DNA of 34,931 nucleotides from Collinsella sp. (GTDB lineage Bacteria > Actinomycetota > Coriobacteriia > Coriobacteriales > Coriobacteriaceae). The position numbers were made by a program, and so were the translations under genes. Under the pieces are notes generated by a model. It was not told the DNA's origin and did no database searches. It saw nothing but the letters and a program-made list of their open reading frames with translations. Of this stretch, positions 26,569 to 34,770 are shown piece after piece; positions within the stretch are counted from its first letter, which is position 1, and every line of letters starts with the position of its first letter. The stretch lies in contig DXMX01000010.1 in NCBI GenBank assembly GCA_019413955.1, forward strand, positions 1 to 34,931, read 5' to 3'.

Positions 26569-28806
26569 TTACTCGCTGTAGCGGGTGGCTATGGCGGCTT
26601 GTACCATGCCGGTGCTCATGAGGTAGGTCACCAGGAAATAGCCGCCGTAGGCTGCCAGGAAGATCGCGCAGGTGAGGCCCACGGTGCCGCCGATGCTCAT
26701 ATTTCCGAATATGCTCACCATCTCGATGATCACCTTAAGTGCCACAAAGGAGTGCGCCAAGCCCACCGCCAACGGGAACAGGAAGAATACCGCTTGCTGC
26801 GCCATCACCGAATGGCGAATCTGGCGGTCGTCGCAGCCGATCTGTGCCAGCACACGATAGCTGCGGCTGCCGTCGGCCACGTTGGAGAGTTGCTGGATCG
26901 ACAGAATCGCCGCGCATGCAACAACCAATACAAAGCCGATGTAGATGGCTAGGTAGCTAATAAGACCGTTCATTTGCGCTGCTTGCGTGTACATCTCGGA
27001 GCGTGTGATGAAGGTTCCCCACGACCCCGACTCCTTGCCGTCAACGAGCAGATTGTCGAGCACAGTGTATTTAATGCTCTCGTCTGCCTCGGTCGTATCC
27101 ATCCCCTGTTTGTAGTTAACGAGCAGGCTACTGGAATACGGCTGCAGATTAAGTTGGGACAACAGTTCGTCGGCAACGACGACGGTACCCGGATTACTGC
27201 CCATCGCCGAGTTGGCGATGGCCGCCGTATCTTTGTCCGACTTATCGGCTGCGGGCTTGAGCTCATGCCCGCCCAAGGTGAGGGTATGGCCGCCAGCCAT
27301 ATACTTGGTGTACATGTCGACCAGCTCGCCGCCCATATCACACGTGAGCAGATACTGGTCGTGACCGATATGCACCGGCTCCTCGCCCATCATCTGACGC
27401 AGTTTGTTGTACTGGCTCGCCGGCGTCACAAACAGACCCATCGCATCGGCATTGCTACCCCCGAACGCCTTGGGAAGCTTTTCGCCCATGGTCTTGCACA
27501 TCTCACTTGGAGTCACCGAAGGATTCGAGCCGCCAAATGGGTAACTCAGATACGAATCGATCTGCACATGCTCACCGGCAACATCGGCGATATTGACCTT
27601 CTTGCCGGTCTCGTCGTTGTTGTCCGCCGACTTGCCCTTAATACCGTCTGCAACGTTATCGTGATCGATACGATCGCCGTGCCATGCGGAGTACAAATCG
27701 ACCGTACTATCGGCCAACACCATGCGATCGGCCTCAGACGGATTGACATACTCTTTGTAGTAGTCGAGCGTTTCGGGCGTGTAATAGACATACGTCTGAG
27801 ACACATCAACAGGGTTATAGCGCTCCAGATTCTCGTTCATCACGTTGGCAATCGACATACCGCACGTCACCGAGGTGATGGCCAAAAACAGGAGCATCGC
27901 GATGACGCCCATCGAAAAGCACACCGTGTTGACCTTGGCCGCAAGCTGGCGCACGGTAAACATGTTGAGGCCGCGCCAATACACGCCGCGCAGGCTCTGC
28001 AGCAGCTTGATGAGCATGCCTGAGAGTCCCCAGAACAGGGCAAAGGTGCCCACGGTAACCATAGCGGTTGTAATACCAAACTGGTTCATGGCCTCTTGCA
28101 GCTTGCTGTCCGTCGCGGTTAGCGGGAACCCATCACGTAGCAGACGGTAATAGGCCACGCCCACAAGCGCCACGCCCACGGCAAAGATGGCAATCGCAAT
28201 CCAGGGGTTGCGTGTCTTGATGCTCTCGTTGCGACGCTCGGCACCCATAAGCTCGATGAGTTTGGTACGACGCACGGCGCGAAGGTTCAGCAGTAGCGTG
28301 AGCACAAACATTACGAGCATGCAAGCAAGGGTCAGGTTGAACGCATGCACCGAGAAAAAGAAGTGGAAATTGGCGATCTGTGTCTTAAAGAGCGAGGCCG
28401 TAAAGAACGTCATGAGCTGGGAGAGCCCCACACCCAGCACAATGCCGGCGACAAAGGCCACGACCGAAACGATCACCGTCTCGAGCGCCATAATCGTGGC
28501 GACGCGCCCGCGCCCCATGCCGAGCACCTGGTACAGGCCAAACTCCTTCTTGCGGCGTTTCATGATGAAGTTATTGGCATACACCATCAAAAAGGCCATG
28601 ACACCGGCCAAAAAGTACGTCAGGTCGCCGAGCATGCTGCCCATAACCTGTGCCAAGCCCTCTTCATCGATGCCGGCGATATCGACCTGCATCGAGATGG
28701 TGTTAAAGGCATAGAAGACCGTGACGCCCAGGGTGAGCGTCAAAAGGTAGACGAGGTAATCGCGGCCGGCGCGGCGGACGTTGCCCCAAGCGAGTTTACA
28801 GAGCAT
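26569..28806 (-). CDS. BceB-like FtsX-family ABC permease
   Basis: This 745-residue membrane protein has about ten spans: one at the N-terminus, a group of FtsX-type helices to about residue 310, a large outside domain of roughly 290 residues, and three C-terminal spans. This is the layout of BceB-type permeases, which protect against cell-wall-targeting peptides by freeing lipid targets. Motifs include LAWGNVRRAGRDYLVYLLTL at the start and YRVLAQIGCDDRQIRHSV in the last third. The ATG at 28806 lies inside the end of the ATPase gene (11-nt overlap), with GAGG at 6 nt, so the two are translationally coupled. No BceRS-type two-component system lies beside them in this window. Confidence 0.88.
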   Translation of the reverse strand: MLCKLAWGNVRRAGRDYLVYLLTLTLGVTVFYAFNTISMQVDIAGIDEEGLAQVMGSMLGDLTYFLAGVMAFLMVYANNFIMKRRKKEFGLYQVLGMGRGRVATIMALETVIVSVVAFVAGIVLGVGLSQLMTFFTASLFKTQIANFHFFFSVHAFNLTLACMLVMFVLTLLLNLRAVRRTKLIELMGAERRNESIKTRNPWIAIAIFAVGVALVGVAYYRLLRDGFPLTATDSKLQEAMNQFGITTAMVTVGTFALFWGLSGMLIKLLQSLRGVYWRGLNMFTVRQLAAKVNTVCFSMGVIAMLLFLAITSVTCGMSIANVMNENLERYNPVDVSQTYVYYTPETLDYYKEYVNPSEADRMVLADSTVDLYSAWHGDRIDHDNVADGIKGKSADNNDETGKKVNIADVAGEHVQIDSYLSYPFGGSNPSVTPSEMCKTMGEKLPKAFGGSNADAMGLFVTPASQYNKLRQMMGEEPVHIGHDQYLLTCDMGGELVDMYTKYMAGGHTLTLGGHELKPAADKSDKDTAAIANSAMGSNPGTVVVADELLSQLNLQPYSSSLLVNYKQGMDTTEADESIKYTVLDNLLVDGKESGSWGTFITRSEMYTQAAQMNGLISYLAIYIGFVLVVACAAILSIQQLSNVADGSRSYRVLAQIGCDDRQIRHSVMAQQAVFFLFPLAVGLAHSFVALKVIIEMVSIFGNMSIGGTVGLTCAIFLAAYGGYFLVTYLMSTGMVQAAIATRYSE

Positions 28807-29581
28807 CGGAGCCCTCACCGCCCATCATGGCAACGACCTCCATAATGCGGTCGAAGAACTCTCGGCGGTCGGTATCGCCGCGGCGCAGCTCGGTGAAAAT
28901 CTTGCCGTCGCGAATGAACAGCACACGGCTCGTGTAGCTGGCGGCAAAGCTGTCGTGCGTGACCATGAGCACGGTCGCGCGCAAGCGGCGATTGAGGGCC
29001 TCCAGGCTCTCGAGCAGCAGACGAGCGCTTTTAGAATCGAGGGCGCCGGTGGGCTCGTCGGCCATGATCATGGTGGGGTCGGTAACGAGCGCGCGAGCCG
29101 CGGCAACGCGCTGCTGCTGACCGCCGGACATCTGGTAGGGATACTTGTCGAGCACCTGGCTGATGGACAGGCGCGCTGCCACATCCTGCACGCGGGTTGA
29201 GATCTCTGCCGAGTTTGTGCGGGCGATGGTGAGCGGCAGGGCGATGTTCTCGCGTGCCGTGAGCGTATCGAGCAGGTTGGAGTCCTGGAAGATAAAGCCG
29301 AGCTCCTCGCGGCGGAACTGCGAAAGCTTAGCCTGCTTCATGCGTGTTACGTCCTGCCCGTTGATACGGATGGTGCCGCTCGTGGCGCTATCGATGGTCG
29401 AGACGCAGTTGAGCAACGTCGACTTACCCGAGCCCGAAGCGCCCATGATGCCAACGAATTCGCCGCGGTTGACGGTAAAGCTGACGTCGTTGAGCGCACG
29501 GGTCACGTTGCCCAGCGCTCCGTATACCTTTTCGAGATGCGCGACCTCCAGTACCGGGGTCGCCATGTGCGTGGTTTGCAT
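28796..29581 (-). CDS. BceA-like ABC transporter ATP-binding protein
   Basis: This 261-residue ATPase of the MacB/LolD/BceA type energises the FtsX-family permease encoded next. Walker A is GASGSGKST, Q-loop FIFQDSNLL, signature MSGGQQQR, Walker B MIMADEPTGALD and switch His in THD. The ATG at 29581 has AAAGGA at good spacing. It is the first gene of the two-gene unit and ends within the permease gene. Antimicrobial-peptide resistance is the best-supported family role, but an export role cannot be excluded. Confidence 0.92.
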   Translation of the reverse strand: MQTTHMATPVLEVAHLEKVYGALGNVTRALNDVSFTVNRGEFVGIMGASGSGKSTLLNCVSTIDSATSGTIRINGQDVTRMKQAKLSQFRREELGFIFQDSNLLDTLTARENIALPLTIARTNSAEISTRVQDVAARLSISQVLDKYPYQMSGGQQQRVAAARALVTDPTMIMADEPTGALDSKSARLLLESLEALNRRLRATVLMVTHDSFAASYTSRVLFIRDGKIFTELRRGDTDRREFFDRIMEVVAMMGGEGSDAL

Positions 29582-29729
29582 ACCGAGTCCTTTCTTGCGA
29601 TTAGTCTACGGCATCTATAGTCGCAAGAAGACGAGTCGGCTACCATCGATATGGCTTACGCTTGCCTTACCGTTGTGTAAGGTACGCGTAGCTACCCTGC
29701 CACGTGTTGATGTTGAGAGAGGACTCCTG

Positions 29730-30716
29730 TTGAAGACTGTTCATGTTGCCGCTGGGATCATTCGCAAGGAAGGATCCGATGAGCTGCTTGCCGTGCAGCG
29801 CGGCTACGGCGACATGCAGGGACTTTGGGAGTTCCCCGGTGGCAAGCTCATGCGCGGCGAGACGCCCGAGGACGCCGTACGCCGCGAGCTCATGGAAGAG
29901 CTGCAGGTAAAAGTCACCAACCTGCGCGATTTCTATACCGTTGAGTACGACTACCCCGATTTCCATCTCTCCATGGAGTGCTACTACTGCTCGCTCGCCG
30001 ATGAATCCGATGAACCCCAGAAGCATGACCGCCAGCTCGATATCCGCTGGATTCCGCGCACCTCGCTTGCCACCGTTGAGTGGATGCCCGCCGACAAAGG
30101 GCTCATTGATGCCCTGATTGAGTTGAAGGAAGATCGGCTTGAGGCTAACGGCGCCAACGACACCGAGTCCACCACAGCCGACGAGCCCGTTACCAAGCCC
30201 AAGCGCAAAGCCAAGCGCCGTAGCAAAAAGCGCCCCAAGCCCGGCCTGCTGGACGGCATCGATACCTCGGACCTTTCCGCTGACGAGCGTGAGCTCGTGC
30301 GCCGTCGCGCCGCCATCAAAAAGTCCATGAAGGGCAACAAGCGTGCGAACACCAAGCCCGAGCTGCTCGTTCGCCAGCGCCTGCGCGCCGCAGGCCTTAC
30401 GGGATACCGTCTGGAATGGAAGGTGCCCGGAAAACCCGACATCGCCTTCCCCGGGCGCAAGATCGCCATCTTCGTCAACGGCTGCTTTTGGCACCGCTGC
30501 CCCAAGTGCAACCCTAGCCAGCCCAAGCGCAACGTTGAGTTTTGGGAGGCAAAGTTCCGTCGCAACGTCGAGCGCGACCACGCTGCCGTGGCAGCACTCA
30601 CTCAAATGGGCTGGACGCCCATAACCATCTGGGAATGCGAGCTCAAAAAAGACCACATCGACGCCACGATGGAAAAGGTCATCGAACAAGTACGCGCCGC
30701 CGCACCGCAGCGCTAG
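29730..30716 (+). CDS. Nudix hydrolase fused to a Vsr-type DNA endonuclease
   Basis: This 328-residue protein has an N-terminal MutT-like Nudix domain (1-135) and a C-terminal Vsr endonuclease (about 200-320), joined by a Lys/Arg-rich linker (155-172). The Nudix box runs from Gly38 with Glu44, Arg52-Glu53 and Glu56-Glu57; the usual Gly near its end is Gln59. The Vsr part has Asp237 in PGKPD, GCFWH (251-255), a putative zinc set Cys252, Cys257, Cys260 and Cys303 (in WEC), and NVEFWEAKFRRNVERD. Vsr nicks at T:G mismatches left by 5-methylcytosine deamination; MutT removes oxidised dGTP. The start is taken as TTG with GAGAGG upstream, because no ATG fits. No cytosine methyltransferase is adjacent. 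Confidence 0.87.
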   Translation: MKTVHVAAGIIRKEGSDELLAVQRGYGDMQGLWEFPGGKLMRGETPEDAVRRELMEELQVKVTNLRDFYTVEYDYPDFHLSMECYYCSLADESDEPQKHDRQLDIRWIPRTSLATVEWMPADKGLIDALIELKEDRLEANGANDTESTTADEPVTKPKRKAKRRSKKRPKPGLLDGIDTSDLSADERELVRRRAAIKKSMKGNKRANTKPELLVRQRLRAAGLTGYRLEWKVPGKPDIAFPGRKIAIFVNGCFWHRCPKCNPSQPKRNVEFWEAKFRRNVERDHAAVAALTQMGWTPITIWECELKKDHIDATMEKVIEQVRAAAPQR

Positions 30717-30970
30717 GAACGAGCCGTCCACACGCCCCACACAGGCAAGCCACATCCGTGCCACAAACCTTAGAAAGCCCTTAAGCCCAAAACCTTTCAA
30801 GAGTGTTACTCGATAGCTTTTACCTGCGGTTTCATCGCAACGTCAAACCTCATTAAGCCTTTCTTTAGCACTTCTTTGCAGCAGCCGCGGCATAATACTG
30901 CCAACGCACGGGACCTAGCAGCACACCCCGTGCGCAACCTTTTGGTGGACATCGAGGAGGCCGCATAAGC

Positions 30971-31180
30971 ATGCATTCTTCCAATGACGCAGCACAGCAG
31001 CCATCCCTAAAACATGCAGACCTTTTCTCCTTCCCCCCGACACAGAGAGACGGCCTCCTCGACTCCCCCACCACAAAAGCCAAACGCTCAACCGACCAGA
31101 GCCTCAACTTGCGAGCATCGTTCGAAAAGCTCCAAGCATCCCTAAACAAGTCATTCCCCAACCAAGCCCGGGCATACTAA
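30971..31180 (+). CDS. Possible small hypothetical protein
   Basis: A 69-residue frame begins at an ATG with GAGGAGG about 12 nt upstream. The product is hydrophilic, rich in Ser, Lys and Gln, with no signal peptide, membrane span or recognised motif. Its context between unrelated genes gives no function. Its codon use is only partly like that of the neighbours, so it may not be real. Confidence 0.3.
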   Translation: MHSSNDAAQQPSLKHADLFSFPPTQRDGLLDSPTTKAKRSTDQSLNLRASFEKLQASLNKSFPNQARAY

Positions 31181-31250
31181 CCCCTCATCAGCAAAGAAGC
31201 CCTGACGCCCCACCCATTTCCGCCCCAACGCCACAAGGGCGATCGAGCAG

Positions 31251-31400
31251 GACGGCTTGGGCGGGTCCCCGTACTTAGTTTCCAAAATCATTCCGCAGCG
31301 CGAAGGCCCCCGTTGTCAACGCTTCGAAGAAGCGAGACAACGGGGGCCTTCATGCGCGAGGACGTTTTGGAAACTAGGTACGGGACCCGCCCAAACCGTC
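31251..31400 (-). repeat. Complete long palindromic 3' element (copy B)
   Basis: Outer arms 31251-31287 and 31365-31400 are complementary over about 36 bp with two mismatched positions and one bulge. Inside are a perfect 16-bp stem (31302-31317 with 31336-31351) and a GCTTC-GAA-GAAGC tip (31321-31333). The spacer CATGCGCGAGGACG between the inner stem and right arm is shared with the other copies, while arm and stem sequences differ from copy A. It begins 25 nt after the aldolase stop codon. Confidence 0.8.
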
Positions 31401-31425
31401 CGGTGGAATCAGAGTACCCTTGCTG

Positions 31426-32283
31426 TTACTCTGCTTTGCCCACAGAGTTGAGGTTGGTCATGCGAATCTTAACCAGCTCGGTGATCTCACGCATGCCCTC
31501 CTTGGCCGGCTTCTTGGGATCGAAGCAGGCAGGGTTCTCGGCCATGTAGGCCATGAAGCCCTTGGTATAGGCCTGACGCAGCTCGGTGGCGTAGTTAACC
31601 TTGCAGATGCCGTTCTTCACAGCCTCGGCAACCTGCTCATCGGGCACACCGGAGGTGCCGTGCAGAACCAGCGGCACGTCGACGGCGTCGCGGATGGCCT
31701 TGACCACGGACTGCTCGATGTGCGGATCGCTCGTGTACACACCGTGGCTGGTGCCAACGCCAATTGCGAGGGAGGTGCAGCCGGTACGCTCGACGAACTC
31801 CTTGGCCTCGGCCGGATCGGTGTAGGGGCTCTCGCCCTCAACCGCGGGACCGTCGTCCTCCTTGCCGCCAACCTTGCCGAGCTCTGCCTCGACGGGCACG
31901 CCCATGGCGCGGCCAGCATCGGCGACGGACTTGGTCAGGGCGATGTTGTCCTCGAAGGACTCGTGCGAACCGTCGATCATAACGGAGGTGTAGCCGGTGC
32001 GGAAAGCCTGCATGCAGCGGTCATAGCCATCGCCGTGATCGAGGTGCAGAGCGACGGGCACGGAAGCGCGCTCGGCGGCAGCCTTGACCATGCCGTAGAA
32101 GTAGTCCAGACCAGCGGTCTTGATGGTGCCCGGGGTGGTCTGCATGATGACGGGGGACTTGGTCTCCTCGGCAGCGGCCAGAACGGCCATAACAAACTCG
32201 AGGTTCTCGACGTTGAACGCGCCGACGGCGTAGTGGCCGGCCTGAGCGTCCTTGAGCATCTTTTCGGTGGTAACAAGTGCCAT
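31426..32283 (-). CDS. fba: Class II fructose-bisphosphate (or tagatose-bisphosphate) aldolase
   Basis: This 285-residue zinc-dependent cytoplasmic aldolase splits fructose-1,6-bisphosphate to dihydroxyacetone phosphate and glyceraldehyde-3-phosphate. Asp82 and His83 in HLDHGD are the catalytic Asp and a zinc ligand; further ligand and substrate blocks are IDGSHESFEDN, GVGTSHGVY and LHGTSGVPDEQ. The ATG at 32283 matches the family start MALVTTEKML and follows GAGGAG; the open frame upstream is not supported. A DeoR regulator is divergent to it, which would also suit a tagatose-bisphosphate aldolase (GatY/KbaY); sequence alone does not decide. Palindromic element B follows its stop. Confidence 0.9.
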   Translation of the reverse strand: MALVTTEKMLKDAQAGHYAVGAFNVENLEFVMAVLAAAEETKSPVIMQTTPGTIKTAGLDYFYGMVKAAAERASVPVALHLDHGDGYDRCMQAFRTGYTSVMIDGSHESFEDNIALTKSVADAGRAMGVPVEAELGKVGGKEDDGPAVEGESPYTDPAEAKEFVERTGCTSLAIGVGTSHGVYTSDPHIEQSVVKAIRDAVDVPLVLHGTSGVPDEQVAEAVKNGICKVNYATELRQAYTKGFMAYMAENPACFDPKKPAKEGMREITELVKIRMTNLNSVGKAE

Positions 32284-32617
32284 GAGCGTTTGCTCCTCTC
32301 CCTCGCCCGCATCTGGACATCGGGCGTAGTTGTTCACAAGGCGTTTTACCTTGCGTTTTGCTGCGCTCATTGTATGAAATTCAGCGGCTTTACACGCTCG
32401 AGATATTGAGCCCATGCAGGTCAATACAGTCGTTTTTGAAAAGTAAACGGAAGGAATTTGAGCCGAGTGGACATGTTCGATATTGAATTTTGGGCGTTCA
32501 GCGTCTTTTTTTTATAGAAAAGATAAGTAATCGAAAGGTGTTTTCTTACTCAAAAAGAAAATGAACGAAAATAGACTCAACACAATTCCTACAAATTTAG
32601 CCGAGAATGGAGCAAAC
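32284..32617. promoter_or_regulatory. Divergent fba-deoR intergenic region
   Basis: This 334-bp region must hold both promoters. A motif GATATTGA occurs twice in the same direction (32402-32409 and 32479-32486), possible sites for the DeoR protein. I do not see convincing -35/-10 pairs; the part near 32505-32530 is strongly T-rich. Confidence 0.4.
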
Positions 32618-33421
32618 ATGGCCCACGCAACAACCCGAGCTTTCGCCGATGAGCGTCGTTCCGCCATCATGGAAATGCTCGAACATAACGCCTCGGTGCA
32701 AGTGGCAGAAATCGCCCAGACCTTTGGCGTGTCCTCCGTTACCGCCCGCGCCGACCTGGACGCGCTCGCCGAGTCCGGCAAGTTGCGCCGCACGCATGGT
32801 GGCGCCGTGTCTCTCCAGAAGCGACTGACCGTATCCACCCAGGATCGCCGCATCAACGTCAATGTCGCCGCCAAGCAGGCCATCGCGCAAAGCGCCATCG
32901 AGCTCGTCGGCAATGGCGACACGCTGCTTGTCGACTCGGGCACCACGGCGCTCGAGTTTGTCCGGCTCCTCGATCAGCGCGACGGCATCACCGTCATCAC
33001 GGCCGACATTACCATCGCCGATTACATCGACGAGAGCATGCCCTCGGTCGATGTCGTCATGCTGGGTGGGGCACTGCGCAAAGGTCATCGCTATCTGTAC
33101 GGTCCACTTACCATGCAGGCGCTCCAAATGGTCCACGCCGACCTTGCCGTCATGTGCCCCGGCGCTTTTGTCCCCCGCTGCGGCTTTACGACCGACTTTC
33201 CGCAGATGGCCGAGACCAAAGCGGCTATGGTCGGCGCCGCCCGTCAAAGCGTCGCCCTCATGGACGCCAGCAAGGTTAACGGACGTGGCATGTACCGCTT
33301 TGCCGAGCTGGCAGATGTCGACACCATCGTGATGGACCGTGACCCCGATAATGCCGTCGCCACCTCAATCGCCGAGATCGTCGACAACGCCCGCCCAAAT
33401 CTCCTCATCGCCGGCGCTTAA
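32618..33421 (+). CDS. DeoR family transcriptional regulator
   Basis: This 267-residue regulator has an N-terminal DeoR winged HTH (VQVAEIAQTFGVSSVTARADLDAL, then GKLRRTHGGA) and a C-terminal sugar-phosphate-binding domain related to ribose-5-phosphate isomerase (DSGTTALEF, GGALRKG). It probably represses sugar genes until a phosphosugar binds. The ATG at 32618 has GGAG closely upstream and gives a normal N-terminus; the ATG at 32561 has only an A-rich stretch before it. Divergent orientation to fba suggests control of aldolase expression and of itself. Confidence 0.88.
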   Translation: MAHATTRAFADERRSAIMEMLEHNASVQVAEIAQTFGVSSVTARADLDALAESGKLRRTHGGAVSLQKRLTVSTQDRRINVNVAAKQAIAQSAIELVGNGDTLLVDSGTTALEFVRLLDQRDGITVITADITIADYIDESMPSVDVVMLGGALRKGHRYLYGPLTMQALQMVHADLAVMCPGAFVPRCGFTTDFPQMAETKAAMVGAARQSVALMDASKVNGRGMYRFAELADVDTIVMDRDPDNAVATSIAEIVDNARPNLLIAGA

Positions 33422-33426
33422 ACAAA

Positions 33427-33457
33427 AACCACCACAAAGGTCTCCTTTGTGGTGGTT
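33427..33457 (-). terminator. Terminator of the flavodiiron protein gene
   Basis: AACCACCACAAAGG and its complement form a perfect 14-bp stem with a 3-nt loop; on the minus strand it is followed by TTTTTGTTT. It sits directly after the convergent deoR stop codon. The stem sequence recurs in the hairpin at 21488-21526. Confidence 0.85.
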
Positions 33458-33480
33458 GAGCATCAGAAGTGAATGTGTCG

Positions 33481-34641
33481 CTACTTGGAAAGCTCGTCGG
33501 CGAGGGCCTCGATCTGGGCGCGCGATGCGTCGTTGAGCGAACCCATGACGGTCACTTTGTTCTGCGTCAGGGCGATGTCCTTCATGCCCTCGAGCTCCTT
33601 GGTCATAACCTTGGCAGCGGCAGGCGCCCAGGAACCGGCCTCGACGAGCGCAACCGTGCGGTTCTGATAGGCGTGCTCGGCAAGCGTGTGGATGAAGGTG
33701 CTCATAAACGGGAAGATCTCGCCCTGATAGGTAATGGAGGCGAGCACCAGGCGGTCGTAGCGGAACGCGTCCTCAACGGCCTCAGCCATATCATCGCGAG
33801 CCAAGTCAAAGACGGAGACCTTCTGGCCGCGGGCCTCGAGCGCAGATGCGAGTTCCTCAACGGCAGCCTTCAGATGGCCATACACGCTCGCATAGGCAAT
33901 CGTGATACCCTCGTCCTCGGGCTGGTAGCTCGACCAGGTGTTGTAGGTGTCGAGGTAATAGCCCAGGTTCTCGGTCAGCACGGGACCGTGAAGCGGGCAA
34001 ATGATCTGGATGTCCAGATCGGCGGCCTTCTTGAGCACGGCCTGCACAAACTTGCCGAACTTTCCCACGATGCCAAAGTAGTAGCGGCGAGCCTCGCAGG
34101 CCCACCCTTCCGGATCCTCGATGTCGTTGGCGCCAAACTTGCCAAAGCCGTCGGCGCTAAAGAGCACCTTGTCGGTGGACTCGTAGGAGAAGAGCACCTC
34201 GGGCCAGTGCACGTTGGGGGCGCCGACAAACGTCAGGCTGTGGCCGCCCAGGTCGAGCACGTCGCCATCTTTGACGACCATCTTGCGCTCGGGGAAGTCG
34301 GTGCCAAAGTAGTTGACCATCATGCGGAAAGCACCCACGCTGGCCACAATCTGCGCCTGGGGATAGCGCTCCATAAAGGCGGCGATACCGGCGGAGTGAT
34401 CGGGCTCCATGTGATGGACAACCAGGTAGTCGGGCGTACGGCCATCGAGCACGGCCTCGAGGTTGCCGAGCCACTCGTCGACAAAGCCAGCGTCAACCGA
34501 ATCGGCGACAGCGATTTTATCGCCCAAGATAACGTAGCTGTTATATGCCATACCATTCTCGGACACATCGTACTGGCCCTCGAACAGGTCAATGTCGTGA
34601 TCGTTGACGCCAATGTAGCGGATATCCTTGGTGATCTCCAT
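33481..34641 (-). CDS. Flavodiiron protein (A-type flavoprotein, O2/NO reductase)
   Basis: This 386-residue cytoplasmic protein has a metallo-beta-lactamase-like diiron domain (1-250) and a flavodoxin-like FMN domain (about 248-386). Iron ligands His77, Glu79, Asp81 and His82 lie in HHMEPDHSAG, His145 in PNVHWPE, Asp164 in SADGFGKFG, and His218 in CPLHGP. Such enzymes reduce oxygen to water or nitric oxide to N2O in anaerobes. No rubredoxin or flavin reductase domain is fused, so electrons must come from a separate partner. The ATG at 34641 has AGGAGG at 10 nt. Its terminator is the hairpin at 33427-33457. It would protect oxygen-sensitive enzymes such as PFL. Confidence 0.93.
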   Translation of the reverse strand: MEITKDIRYIGVNDHDIDLFEGQYDVSENGMAYNSYVILGDKIAVADSVDAGFVDEWLGNLEAVLDGRTPDYLVVHHMEPDHSAGIAAFMERYPQAQIVASVGAFRMMVNYFGTDFPERKMVVKDGDVLDLGGHSLTFVGAPNVHWPEVLFSYESTDKVLFSADGFGKFGANDIEDPEGWACEARRYYFGIVGKFGKFVQAVLKKAADLDIQIICPLHGPVLTENLGYYLDTYNTWSSYQPEDEGITIAYASVYGHLKAAVEELASALEARGQKVSVFDLARDDMAEAVEDAFRYDRLVLASITYQGEIFPFMSTFIHTLAEHAYQNRTVALVEAGSWAPAAAKVMTKELEGMKDIALTQNKVTVMGSLNDASRAQIEALADELSK

Positions 34642-34770
34642 CAGGCAAAGCCTCCTAGATAGACAAAAGAACCCGTCTATCATAGCACTCGCCCTCGTAG
34701 CTACGGCTATCTGCCAGCATCCTTACCGATTGTTATTGATGCGGAATATACCGCTTTTGACCTGCAAAAA

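Larger units (their letters stand above)
30717..31425. other. Intergenic region between nudix-vsr and aldolase genes
   Basis: It contains one possible small gene (30971-31180) and palindromic element B (31251-31400). The first 250 bp look non-coding, AT-richer, with a TAATAC near 30893 but no good -35. No clear terminator follows the nudix-vsr gene. Confidence 0.55.

Noticed and set aside
33427..33457. Terminator of the plus-strand deoR gene
   Set aside because: It lies right after the deoR stop, but the T-run follows the stem only on the minus strand, so it serves the flavodiiron gene.
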